In this document: in pieces, positions 52,197-60,794 of the stretch
How positions within the stretch are numbered: the stretch's first letter is position 1
Layout: the number at the start of each line of letters is the position of its first letter
Assembly: GCA_910579395.1 (NCBI GenBank)
Contig: CAJTUC010000006.1
Coordinates: 1-64,000 of the forward strand
Direction: 5' to 3'
Length of the DNA: 64,000 bases
DNA from: an uncultured Lachnospiraceae bacterium
GTDB lineage: Bacteria > Bacillota > Clostridia > Lachnospirales > Lachnospiraceae
Program-made: the position numbers and the translations under genes
The notes under the pieces: model-generated
What the model was told of the DNA's origin: nothing
Seen by the model: the letters and a program-made list of their open reading frames with translations, nothing else
Database searches by the model: none

Positions 52197-53384
52197 ATGA
52201 AGAACAAATACCAGAAGACAATCTATGCCTGCTTTATCGGTTACATCGTACAGGCGATCATCAATAATTTCGTACCGCTTTTATTTTTAACATTTCAGGA
52301 CAGTTATGGGATTCCGTTGTCGAAGATTACGCTGCTCGTAACCTTCAACTTCGGTCTTCAGCTGCTGGTGGACCTCGCATCTGTAGGATTTGTGGATAAG
52401 ATCGGTTACAGGGCATCGATGGTCATTGCCCATGTTCTCAGCACTGCCGGATTATTTTTGCTCGCCGTCCTGCCGGAACTGCTGCCGGATCCTTTCATGG
52501 GGATTTTTCTGGCAGTAGTCATTTATGCGGTAGGCGGTGGGCTTTTGGAGGTGCTGGTAAGCCCTGTGGTGGAAGCATGTCCTTCAGAGCATAAAGAGCA
52601 GACGATGAGCTTGCTGCATTCTTTTTACTGTTGGGGACATGTGGGCGTGGTACTGGTATCCACTGCGTTCTTTCGGGTTTTCGGCATTGGGAACTGGAAG
52701 ATTCTTGCCTGTATCTGGGCGATCGTGCCGCTTTGTAATATGATAGCGTTTACGAGAGTGCCGATTGCTTCTTTACTGGAAGACGGGGAAAAAGGATTTA
52801 CGATAAAAGAACTGGCAAAACAGAAAATATTTTGGGTATTCATGCTCATGATGCTCTGCGCCGGAGCCAGCGAGCAGGCGGTGAGTCAGTGGGCTTCGAC
52901 GTTTGCGGAAAGAGGTCTGGGCGTGAGCAAGACACTGGGAGATCTGGCGGGGCCGATGGCTTTTGCCGTTTTGATGGGAACTTCCAGGGCGTTTTACGGA
53001 AAATACGGGGAAAAGATAAATCTGGACCATTTTATGGCAGGCAGCAGTATTCTCTGTATGGCGGCTTATCTGTGTATTTCCCTCGTACCGAGTCCCGTAT
53101 TCGGGCTGGTGGGCTGTGCGGTTTGCGGCTTGTCGGTGGGCATTATGTGGCCGGGAACTTTCAGCAAGGCAGCGGCTGATATCCCGCGGGGCGGCACGGC
53201 GTTATTTGCCATGATGGCTCTCGCCGGGGATATGGGCTGCTCCGGCGGGCCGACTTTGGTCGGCATGATTTCCAGTCAGTTTAATGATGATTTGAAAAAA
53301 GGGATTCTGGCAGCAGTCATATTTCCGCTATTGCTGCTTGTAGGGATTTTGATGAGCAGATCATCGGCAAAGAGCGAGAGGTAA
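52197..53384 (+). CDS. MFS transporter
   Basis: 395 aa with about twelve hydrophobic segments in two six-helix halves. The loop after helix 2 (DLASVGFVDKIGYRASMVIAH) fits the MFS G-x-x-x-D-R-x-G-R region. Substrate unknown; overall form is like sugar or drug MFS members. ATG 52197 is chosen because AAAGGAG lies 11 nt before it; an earlier in-frame ATG at 52152 is inside the terminator. It runs into phoP-like gene 53389 with 4 bases between, so they are probably one transcript. Confidence 0.85.
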   Translation: MKNKYQKTIYACFIGYIVQAIINNFVPLLFLTFQDSYGIPLSKITLLVTFNFGLQLLVDLASVGFVDKIGYRASMVIAHVLSTAGLFLLAVLPELLPDPFMGIFLAVVIYAVGGGLLEVLVSPVVEACPSEHKEQTMSLLHSFYCWGHVGVVLVSTAFFRVFGIGNWKILACIWAIVPLCNMIAFTRVPIASLLEDGEKGFTIKELAKQKIFWVFMLMMLCAGASEQAVSQWASTFAERGLGVSKTLGDLAGPMAFAVLMGTSRAFYGKYGEKINLDHFMAGSSILCMAAYLCISLVPSPVFGLVGCAVCGLSVGIMWPGTFSKAAADIPRGGTALFAMMALAGDMGCSGGPTLVGMISSQFNDDLKKGILAAVIFPLLLLVGILMSRSSAKSER

Positions 53385-53388
53385 TCTG

Positions 53389-54075
53389 ATGAAAATGATT
53401 TATGTCGTGGAAGACGATTCTAATATCCGGGAAATTGAACTGTTCGCTCTGATGAGCTGCGGGTATGAAACAAAAGGTTTTGAATGTGCCGCCGATTTTT
53501 GGGAGGGTATCCAAAAAAGGCGGCCGTCACTGGTACTGCTGGATATCATGCTGCCGGATGAGGATGGCATGGCCGTCCTTTACAAACTGCGTTCCGCCCC
53601 GGATACGAAAAGGCTTCCTGTCATCATGGTGACTGCCAAGACGGCGGAAATCGATAAGGTTAGAGGACTGGATTCCGGTGCCGATGATTATATCACAAAA
53701 CCCTTCGGCGTGATGGAACTGATATCGCGCGTGAAGTCGCTTCTTCGGAGAACGGAGCCGGATATGCAGGAGAGTATGCTCACGCTGGCGGAAATCGTTC
53801 TGGATATGGCAGGTCGTTCCTGTCAGGTGGAGGGAAAGCCGGTGGAACTTACTTATAAGGAATTTGAACTGCTGTCACTGCTCATACGGAATGCCGGAAT
53901 CGTATTGACAAGAGATGTGCTGATGGAAAAAATATGGGGAATAGACTTTCTCGGGGAATCGAGGACACTGGATGTCCATATCAAGACGTTGCGGAAAAAG
54001 CTGGGAGATGCGGGAAGGCATATACAGACCGTTAGAAATGTAGGATATCTGGCGGATGAGGGGACGGACGGATGA
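53389..54075 (+). CDS. phoP: PhoP-like response regulator
   Basis: 228 aa OmpR-family regulator. Receiver (1-120; VVEDDSNIRE, LVLLDIMLPDEDG, YITKPFG) and winged helix (130-228; LTYKEFELLSLLIRNAGIVLTRD, RTLDVHIKTLRKKLGD, VRNVGYLADE). Its kinase partner overlaps it by 4 bases. The phosphate assignment comes from the kinase layout and from the Na/Pi cotransporter convergent to the pair, and is moderately sure. Confidence 0.85.
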   Translation: MKMIYVVEDDSNIREIELFALMSCGYETKGFECAADFWEGIQKRRPSLVLLDIMLPDEDGMAVLYKLRSAPDTKRLPVIMVTAKTAEIDKVRGLDSGADDYITKPFGVMELISRVKSLLRRTEPDMQESMLTLAEIVLDMAGRSCQVEGKPVELTYKEFELLSLLIRNAGIVLTRDVLMEKIWGIDFLGESRTLDVHIKTLRKKLGDAGRHIQTVRNVGYLADEGTDG

Positions 54076-55421
54076 CGAGAAAGATCAATCTGAACTTTAT
54101 ATTCGTTATTGCGCTCTCCGTATTCCTGAGCGTGTTCTTTACCGCGCTTGTGTCCTATCGACTGTTGCAGAAGGAGGTTTTCGCTGACCTTGCGTCTTAC
54201 GCGGAGATGGTCGAAGCATTGGAACTGACGGAACAGATGAAAAATAACGGTTACATGGAGCCGGAAAATGAACTGCGGATTACATGGATAGCGGCGGACG
54301 GTTCGGTATTATATGACAGTTATGCGGGAGAAGGTGTCTTTGCCAATCATGGAGAGAGGCCGGAAATCGTACAGGCGATGCGGGATGGCATGGGAATGAG
54401 CGTTCGGAAGTCGCAGACGATGGAGCGGAGTCTTTTCTTTTATGCAAGAAGGGCGGCGGACGGAACGGTCATCCGTATTGCTAAGGAGGCGGGGAGCATT
54501 TGGAACATATACAAAAATATGCTGCCAGCCGTTCTGCTCATTGCCGTTTTCGTTTTTGGGATTTCCATGTGGCTTGCGAGATGCCTGACCAGGGCCTTTG
54601 TCGGACCGATTGCGCAGATGGCGGACGATATGGAGCATTTGGAAAAGGTGACTTCCTACAAAGAACTCGCGCCTTTTATCGAGTTGATACGCACAAGGCA
54701 GGAAGAAACGATAAAAAACGCGAGAATCCGACAGGAGTTTACGGCGAATGTCAGCCATGAGCTAAAGACGCCGCTGACTTCCATATCCGGTTATGCAGAA
54801 CTCATAGCGAACGGCATGGCATCGAAGAAAGAGGGGCGGCATTTTGCGGAGGAAATTCATCAGAATGCCCAGAGGCTGCTCGTACTGATCAATGATATCC
54901 TGCAATTATCGGAACTGGATGATACGCCGGAATATAAGCTGTCTTTGGAAAGCGTGGATTTATATGAACTGGCGGGCCGATGTGCCGCGATGTTAGAGCC
55001 GGTGGCGGTAAAACACGGGGTCACGTTATCCCTGAGGGGAACGCCGCTTATAATGTGTGCCGACAGGAAACTGATGGAAGAGATGATCTATAATCTGTGT
55101 GACAATGCAATCCGTTACAATAGAGAGGGCGGCCATGTATGGATCACAGTCACGGACCGGCTGATCGTTCAGGACGACGGCATCGGCATATCTCCAAAGT
55201 ATCAGAAGCGCGTTTTCGAGCGGTTTTTTCGGGTGGATAAAAGTCGTTCCAAAAAGACCGGAGGTACCGGTCTTGGGCTGGCGATTGTCAAGCATATAGC
55301 AGAGGTGCATCATGCGGCTGTTTTTATGGACAGCGACGAAGGAATCGGAACGACGGTTTGTGTGGAGTTCTCGGAAACACAGTTTTCTATTCAGGATACA
55401 AGGCCTGCACCGTCTGAATGA
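54072..55421 (+). CDS. phoR: PhoR-like sensor histidine kinase
   Basis: 449 aa. Membrane segment at about 9-30, a sensor loop of about 120 residues, second segment at about 155-175, HAMP-like linker, HisKA (ANVSHELKTPLTSISGYAEL, His about 231) and HATPase (LCDNAIRYN, KSRSKKTGGTGLGLAIVKHIAEVH). It phosphorylates the regulator before it. Its 3' end overlaps the minus-strand transporter gene by 35 bases. Confidence 0.88.
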   Translation: MTRKINLNFIFVIALSVFLSVFFTALVSYRLLQKEVFADLASYAEMVEALELTEQMKNNGYMEPENELRITWIAADGSVLYDSYAGEGVFANHGERPEIVQAMRDGMGMSVRKSQTMERSLFFYARRAADGTVIRIAKEAGSIWNIYKNMLPAVLLIAVFVFGISMWLARCLTRAFVGPIAQMADDMEHLEKVTSYKELAPFIELIRTRQEETIKNARIRQEFTANVSHELKTPLTSISGYAELIANGMASKKEGRHFAEEIHQNAQRLLVLINDILQLSELDDTPEYKLSLESVDLYELAGRCAAMLEPVAVKHGVTLSLRGTPLIMCADRKLMEEMIYNLCDNAIRYNREGGHVWITVTDRLIVQDDGIGISPKYQKRVFERFFRVDKSRSKKTGGTGLGLAIVKHIAEVHHAAVFMDSDEGIGTTVCVEFSETQFSIQDTRPAPSE

Positions 55422-57063
55422 TATGGGAGCTGTGTTTCGCGACCCTGCTCAGGCTGGCGAGGATATCGGAGAGGATAAATCCCATATTAACGCTGCATTT
55501 TCCCTTTTTCAGCCGTTTCTTGTGATTTTTTAAGATTCTTTTTTCGATGCGGTTCCGCTCATTTTCCAACTGGCAGGCATTGTTGGCAATGAAGGAGTCG
55601 GGAGTTTCCCAGTAGTCTGCCGCGTGTTTGACGAGGGCAAGGACGATATCACTGTATAAAATCAGTTCTTCTTCCGCTTCTTTGGAAAATCGAAGTTCCT
55701 TTTTCTTCATTTTGCCGATGCTGATGACGGTATTCAGTGCGGAGTCTGCGATGCGTTCTATGTCGCCGACACAGTGCTGCATCATAGACAATGCTCTGGA
55801 ATCTGTTTCCGATAAAGAGGAATGGCTGATTTTGAACAGATAATCATTGATGCCGTCTTCGTACCGGTCGATATCGTTTTCCAACGCTTCCACATATTCC
55901 GCTTTTTCCTTTTGAAAGGAAGAGAGCAGCGTTAACGCTTCCTTTGCCGCTTCGTCCGCCAGCATCAGCATAGCGCCGGTCGTTTTATGACATTGCCGCA
56001 GCGCAAGAGAAGGATTATCCAAAAAACGTTTATCCATATTGGAAAGGGCGGCAAGCCTTACAGGTGTATCCGTTGTTTCGCAGGATTCTTTTTCGGGAAC
56101 GGAGATATGCGCGAGCGCAACAAGCTGTTTCGAAAACGGAAGTAAGGCCACTGCAGAGAAAATATTAAAGAAAGAATGTACCATGGCGATACCCGCAGGG
56201 GATGCGGCCTGCTCGAAAAAGCGGAATGGAATGACGGCATGAAGCATATAGAAGCCGCACATGAACAGGACGGTCCCAATCAGGTTAAAGTATAAATGAA
56301 GGAAAGCCGCTCTTTTCGCGTTTGTTTTTGCACCGATAGAAGAAAGCAGTGCGGTAATACAGGTGCCGATGTTCTGTCCCATAATAATCGGCAGTACCGC
56401 TGAGTAAGGAATCGCACCGGTAATGCAGAAAGCCTGAAGGATGCCGACTGAGGCGGAAGAACTTTGTAAGAGGGCTGTGAGAACGGTGCCGGCGAGAATT
56501 CCCATAACGGGATTGGAGAAAGCCGTCAGCAGACTGGCAAACTCCGGGATATCTTTTAATGGACTGACTGCGGCACTCATTGTATTCATACCGGACATCA
56601 AAATGGAAAATCCTAATAAGATGCCGCCCGTCGATTTCTTTCGCTCGGATTTGCCGGACATTAACAGGATGACGCCGGTGATTGCCAGAACTGGAGAGAA
56701 GGTTTCCGGTTTTAACAGTATCAAAAAGAAATTGTCGCTTTCGAGTCCTGAAAGGCTGAGAAGCCAGGAGGTAATGGTTGTTCCGATATTGGCTCCCATG
56801 ATGATGCCGACGGCCTGTTCCAGCCGCATCAGTCCCGAATTGACAAAGCCGACCACCATGACGGTAGTCGCGGAGGAGGATTGTATGAGGGCGGTGGTTC
56901 CCGCGCCGAGCAGTACGCCTTTTATGGGATTATCCGTCATTTTGGTAAGAATGGCCTCCATTCTGCCGCCGGAAGTCTTTGCAAGACCTTCTCCGAGAAG
57001 ATACATGCCATACAGAAAAAGAGCAAGGCCGCCGGTCATGGTAAATAAGTTTGATAGATTCAT
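55387..57063 (-). CDS. Na/Pi cotransporter family protein with PhoU domain
   Basis: 558 aa. Two inverted repeats of the NptA/PNaS fold, each with the QSSS hallmark (TTALIQSSSATTVMV and LTALLQSSSASVGIL). A PhoU-like helical domain forms about the last 220 residues. It is expected to import phosphate with sodium or to regulate phosphate flow through PhoU. ATG at 57063 (minus strand) follows AAAGGAG; a longer frame to 57108 has no better site. It converges on phoR, sharing 35 bp of coding sequence. Confidence 0.92.
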   Translation of the reverse strand: MNLSNLFTMTGGLALFLYGMYLLGEGLAKTSGGRMEAILTKMTDNPIKGVLLGAGTTALIQSSSATTVMVVGFVNSGLMRLEQAVGIIMGANIGTTITSWLLSLSGLESDNFFLILLKPETFSPVLAITGVILLMSGKSERKKSTGGILLGFSILMSGMNTMSAAVSPLKDIPEFASLLTAFSNPVMGILAGTVLTALLQSSSASVGILQAFCITGAIPYSAVLPIIMGQNIGTCITALLSSIGAKTNAKRAAFLHLYFNLIGTVLFMCGFYMLHAVIPFRFFEQAASPAGIAMVHSFFNIFSAVALLPFSKQLVALAHISVPEKESCETTDTPVRLAALSNMDKRFLDNPSLALRQCHKTTGAMLMLADEAAKEALTLLSSFQKEKAEYVEALENDIDRYEDGINDYLFKISHSSLSETDSRALSMMQHCVGDIERIADSALNTVISIGKMKKKELRFSKEAEEELILYSDIVLALVKHAADYWETPDSFIANNACQLENERNRIEKRILKNHKKRLKKGKCSVNMGFILSDILASLSRVAKHSSHIIQTVQALYPE

Positions 57064-57155
57064 CTGAAGAACTCCTTTTCTTTTTTGGGAAGAGCTTACC
57101 GCTTCCATGTAAAATCAGAGAGAGTTCTATGTAAAATGCAGGTAAAATTATAGAG

Positions 57156-57184
57156 TTGACAACCCCGGAAAGCTGGCATAAACT
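57156..57184 (+). promoter_or_regulatory. Probable feoAB promoter
   Basis: TTGACA (57156-57161), 17-nt spacer, TAAACT (57179-57184). A minus-strand TATAAT (57147-57152) for the divergent transporter lies beside the -35 box, so the two promoters are back to back. No clear Fur box was recognised. Confidence 0.65.
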
Positions 57185-57190
57185 AACATA

Positions 57191-57273
57191 GGGAATGAAG
57201 ATGTTCTAAGGCAGCTAAGAACGCTGCCTAAGAACATCTTCATTCCCGGCAGGATGCCTGGAGGCCATTCTGC
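57191..57273 (+). repeat. Dispersed structured element, copy 5 (shortened variant)
   Basis: One long stem replaces P1-P2: 25-base arms 57191-57215 and 57223-57247 pair with a single mismatch around a 7-nt loop (TAAGAAC); they contain GATGTTCT/AGAACATC, like P2. The final hairpin is kept: GCAGGATGCC (57249-57258) with GGCCATTCTGC (57263-57273). It ends 31 nt before feoA and would be in its 5' leader. Confidence 0.75.
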
Positions 57274-57304
57274 ATGAAGGAGCAATAAATTGAGGTGAAA
57301 ACTT

Positions 57305-57526
57305 ATGACTTTAGATCAGGTTGAGGTGGGACAGGAAGTTACGATCATACAGGTGGGCGGAGAAGGAGAACTGCGCTGCCGTTTTCTGGATATGGGCCTG
57401 ATTCCCAGAACAAAAGTGAAAATTCGGAAAATGGCGCCGATGGGCGATCCGATTGAAATACAGCTGCGCGGCTATGAACTGACAATCCGCAAAGAGGATG
57501 CGCAGAAAATAGAAGTGAAACAATAA
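57305..57526 (+). CDS. feoA: Ferrous iron transport protein A
   Basis: 73 aa SH3-like domain. QVEVGQEVTIIQVGGEGELRCRFLDMGLIPRTKV and MGDPIEIQLRGYELTIRKEDA are typical. It supports FeoB at the membrane. Site TTGAGGTG. feoB follows after 24 bases. Confidence 0.96.
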   Translation: MTLDQVEVGQEVTIIQVGGEGELRCRFLDMGLIPRTKVKIRKMAPMGDPIEIQLRGYELTIRKEDAQKIEVKQ

Positions 57527-57550
57527 TTTCTTACGTTTGGAGAAACAGAT

Positions 57551-59554
57551 ATGATATACGCATTGGTAGGAAATCAGAATTGCGGCAAGACGACATTATT
57601 TAATCAGCTGACCGGCTCGAATCAGCATGTGGGCAATTTCCCGGGCGTTACGGTAGATCAGAAAGTCGGTACGATTCAGGGTGAAAAAGGGGACGCGGTC
57701 GTCGATCTGCCGGGTATATATTCGCTCAGACCGTACAGCAATGAAGAGATTGTCACGAGAGACTTTATTTTAAATGAAAGACCGGACGGTATCATCAATA
57801 TTGTGGATGCCACAAACATCGAAAGAAATCTTTATCTGACCTTACAGCTTCTGGAAATGCACATCCCGATGGTGCTCGCGCTCAATATGATGGACGAGGT
57901 GCGTGGAAACGGCGGCACGATCGAGCTCGATAAGATGGAAGAACAGCTCGGTATTCCGGTCATCGCAATCAGTGCGATTAAAAATGAAGGTTTGGAAGAT
58001 CTGACACGGGCAATCAGAGAAGTATCGGGAAGGCGTCTTTACCCGAAAGTGACGGATTTTTGCGAAAAAGGGCCAGTGCATCGGTGCATTCATGCAGTCA
58101 GCCATCAGGTGGAAGACCATGCAGAACTAATCGACATGTCTCCGCGTTTTGCCGCGAGCAAAATTGTGGAAGGTGATAAAGATATTATCGAGCGTCTGAA
58201 ACTGTCACAGAATGAACTTGAGTTGATGGAACACAGTATTCTGGAGATGGAAGAGGATAACGGCATGGACCGGAACGCCTCTCTTGCGGATATGCGTTAT
58301 GCTTTTATTGAAAAGGTATGTGAAAGCGCGGTCATCAAATGTCAGGAAAGCCGGGAACATAAAAGAAGTGTCAGGATTGATACGATACTCACCGGGAAAT
58401 ATTTTGCCGTGCCTGCGTTTCTTGTTATTATGCTGCTGATTTTTTGGCTGACCTTTGGCGTGATCGGTCAGGGACTGAGTGATTTGTTGAGCATGGGCAT
58501 CGATATGCTTTCATCCTGGGTGGAAAAGATGCTGACGGCCTATGGCATCAATCCGGTGGTTGAGAGCCTTGTTATCGACGGTATCTTTGCCGGGGTAGGA
58601 AGCGTACTGAGTTTTCTGCCGATTATTGTAGTACTTTTTTTCTTTCTGTCCATTCTGGAAGATTCCGGCTATATGGCAAGAATAGCATTTGTTATGGATA
58701 GACCGCTCAGGAAGATCGGGTTATCCGGCAAGAGTTTTGTTTCCATGCTGATCGGTTTCGGATGCAGCGTACCGGCTGTTATGTCCAGCAGAACGCTTTC
58801 TTCGGAACGGGATAAAAAGATGACCATCATGCTGATACCTTTTATCAGCTGTTCGGCCAAAATACCGATTTATGCACTGTTTACGGCTGCGTTCTTTCCC
58901 AATCATCCGGTACTCGTAATGATGGGGCTTTATGTGCTTGGGATTTTAGTCGGTCTGCTCGTGGCCGTTGTTTTGAACCATACGGCTTTTAAAGGAAATT
59001 CCATGCCGTTTATGATGGAACTTCCCAATTACCGTTTTCCGTCGGCAAAGAGTGTTCTGCTCCTGATGTGGGACAAGGCGAAGGACTTTTTGCAGAGAGC
59101 GTTTACTGTCATTTTCCTCGCGACGATGATTATTTGGTTCTTACAGACTTTTGACAGCCGTCTGAATGTGGTGTCGGACAGCAAAGACAGCCTGCTTGCC
59201 CTGGTCGGTCAGTATATTGCGCCGCTGTTTGGGCCCCTTGGATTTAACGACTGGCGTGTAGCAACCTCTCTGATCAGTGGTTTTACGGCCAAAGAGGCGG
59301 TGGTCAGTACGCTGAGCGTTCTGACGGGAACGACGATGAGCAATTTGAGCGATACGCTTGGAACGATCTTTACGCCTGTTTCGGCTATTAGTTTTTTGGT
59401 GTTTACGCTGCTTTATACACCATGTGTTGCGGCAGTAGCGACGATTAAACGGGAAATGGCCTCATCCTGGAAAGCATTTTGTATCGTATTGATGCAGTGC
59501 GGTGTGGCATGGCTCGTTTCCTGCATTATATATCAAGTGTTATGTTTGATTTGA
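57551..59554 (+). CDS. feoB: Ferrous iron transporter FeoB
   Basis: 667 aa. N-terminal GTPase (G1 GNQNCGKTTLFNQLTG, G3 DLPGIYSL, G4 LNMMDE) followed by a helical GDI-like part and a membrane domain with two Gate motifs (LIGFGCSVPAVMSSRTL and LYTPCVAAVATIKRE). It imports Fe(II), important for anaerobes. Length is a little under the 700-770 typical, as it lacks a C-terminal cytoplasmic domain. No FeoC or Cys-rich partner follows. Confidence 0.97.
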   Translation: MIYALVGNQNCGKTTLFNQLTGSNQHVGNFPGVTVDQKVGTIQGEKGDAVVDLPGIYSLRPYSNEEIVTRDFILNERPDGIINIVDATNIERNLYLTLQLLEMHIPMVLALNMMDEVRGNGGTIELDKMEEQLGIPVIAISAIKNEGLEDLTRAIREVSGRRLYPKVTDFCEKGPVHRCIHAVSHQVEDHAELIDMSPRFAASKIVEGDKDIIERLKLSQNELELMEHSILEMEEDNGMDRNASLADMRYAFIEKVCESAVIKCQESREHKRSVRIDTILTGKYFAVPAFLVIMLLIFWLTFGVIGQGLSDLLSMGIDMLSSWVEKMLTAYGINPVVESLVIDGIFAGVGSVLSFLPIIVVLFFFLSILEDSGYMARIAFVMDRPLRKIGLSGKSFVSMLIGFGCSVPAVMSSRTLSSERDKKMTIMLIPFISCSAKIPIYALFTAAFFPNHPVLVMMGLYVLGILVGLLVAVVLNHTAFKGNSMPFMMELPNYRFPSAKSVLLLMWDKAKDFLQRAFTVIFLATMIIWFLQTFDSRLNVVSDSKDSLLALVGQYIAPLFGPLGFNDWRVATSLISGFTAKEAVVSTLSVLTGTTMSNLSDTLGTIFTPVSAISFLVFTLLYTPCVAAVATIKREMASSWKAFCIVLMQCGVAWLVSCIIYQVLCLI

Positions 59555-59661
59555 GTTTAAAGTGATTACATATTTGGAACCATACAGAGAAAACCTCATA
59601 AATTATTTACAACAATATGCCCAGGGTATTTGTTCAATGATTGACAGTTTGAAGGAAAGGT

Positions 59662-60450
59662 ATGGTTATCGATATGGATATTTTTGTCGGACTCATGATT
59701 CCGTTTCTCGGGACTTTTGCAGGTGCGGCCTGTGTTCTTTTTATGAGAAATGCGCTGAATAAGCAGGTGGAAAAAATGCTGCTCGGTTTTGCATCGGGCG
59801 TGATGGTCGCAGCTTCCGTATGGTCGCTTCTTCTGCCGGCTATCGATATGTCCGCCGGATACGGAAAGTTTGCATTTGTTCCGGCGGCGGTAGGCTTTTC
59901 GGCCGGCATTGCTTTTCTATATGGACTGGATAAATTGATTCCCCATTTGCATCTCGGGGGCAGGAAGCCGGAGGGAATCAAAAGCAGTCTGACAAAGACG
60001 ACGATGCTGGCGTTAGCGGTCACACTGCATAACATTCCGGAAGGGATGGCAGTAGGTGTCGTTTTTGCAGGAGTCCTGTCGGGCAATCAGGAAATAACGA
60101 TGGCAGGAGCCTATACGCTTGCCGTTGGAATTGCTATTCAGAATTTCCCGGAAGGCGCCATTATATCCATGCCGATGAAAAGCAATGGAAGCAGGAAGAG
60201 AAGAGCTTTTGCCTATGGTGCACTGTCGGGCGCTGTGGAACCGGCGGCAGCTTTTATCACAATTTTAATAACTGGTGTTATAGAAAAGGCACTGCCGTTT
60301 TTGCTGGCGTTTGCGGCGGGAGCAATGCTGTTTGTTGTTGTGGAAGAACTGATACCGGAAGCTTCTGCAGATGGGGATTCGGACGGTGCTACACTGGGAT
60401 TTGCGGCGGGATTTCTGATTATGATGATCCTGGATGTTACGTTGGGCTAG
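59662..60450 (+). CDS. ZIP family divalent metal transporter
   Basis: 262 aa with about eight membrane segments. Metal-site helices HNIPEGMAVGVVF and QNFPEGAIISMPM (the HN-PEG and Q/N-PEG pair) and VVEELIPEA are present, as in ZupT/GufA. The His-rich loop is minimal (HLHLGG). Likely zinc or iron import. ATG 59662 is 5 nt from AAGGA. It lies 107 bases after feoB; a short out-of-frame ORF in that gap is not convincing. Confidence 0.93.
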   Translation: MVIDMDIFVGLMIPFLGTFAGAACVLFMRNALNKQVEKMLLGFASGVMVAASVWSLLLPAIDMSAGYGKFAFVPAAVGFSAGIAFLYGLDKLIPHLHLGGRKPEGIKSSLTKTTMLALAVTLHNIPEGMAVGVVFAGVLSGNQEITMAGAYTLAVGIAIQNFPEGAIISMPMKSNGSRKRRAFAYGALSGAVEPAAAFITILITGVIEKALPFLLAFAAGAMLFVVVEELIPEASADGDSDGATLGFAAGFLIMMILDVTLG

Positions 60451-60493
60451 GCTGAAAACTTAAATTTTCAGCCGCAGGTCTGCAAAGGCAGAC
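60450..60493 (+). other. Two-hairpin intergenic element starting at a stop codon
   Basis: GGCTGAAAA (60450-60458) with TTTTCAGCC (60465-60473), then GTCTGC-AAAG-GCAGAC (60478-60493). The first base is the G of the ZIP gene's TAG stop, as in element copies 1, 3 and 4, and the loop CAAAGG is shared with copy 1. No T run follows, so it is not a standard terminator. Possible short relative of the dispersed elements. Confidence 0.45.
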
Positions 60494-60518
60494 TTGTAGA
60501 CTGTGGAAGGAGTTACAG

Positions 60519-60755
60519 ATGAAAACTTACAAACTGGATTTGAATTCGATTGAGCGGGTCAAGGGATTTGTATCCGCAATCAGTAACATGGAAGGGTACT
60601 TTGATCTGGTCTCTGGCAGATACGTTGTCGATGCCAAGTCGATCATGGGAATTTTTTCGATGGATTTATCGGAGAACGTCGAACTGCGGGTTCTGGAAAC
60701 AAATGAAAAGATATCCGAAATTGAAAAGGCGGTCGCTCCCTATTTGATATCCTGA
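60519..60755 (+). CDS. HPr-like protein lacking the phosphorylated histidine
   Basis: 78 aa with the size and pattern of HPr (VDAKSIMGIFSMDLSENVELRV matches the HPr KSIMGVMSL-A--G region). The N-terminal active-site stretch with its His (normally GLHARPA) reads KGFVSAISNMEGYFDL, so PTS phosphotransfer is not expected. The regulatory Ser before IMG is kept. Such proteins are probably regulatory. It is 18 nt downstream of the hairpin element and 39 before sbcD. Confidence 0.8.
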   Translation: MKTYKLDLNSIERVKGFVSAISNMEGYFDLVSGRYVVDAKSIMGIFSMDLSENVELRVLETNEKISEIEKAVAPYLIS

Positions 60756-60794
60756 ATCAGGAAAAGAACGGAGCGGGAAAGAAGTACAAAGGTT

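Noticed and set aside
59562..59762. 66-residue frame between feoB and the ZIP gene
   Set aside because: It overlaps the ZIP start in another frame, lacks a ribosome site, and resembles no FeoC or Cys-rich Feo partner.
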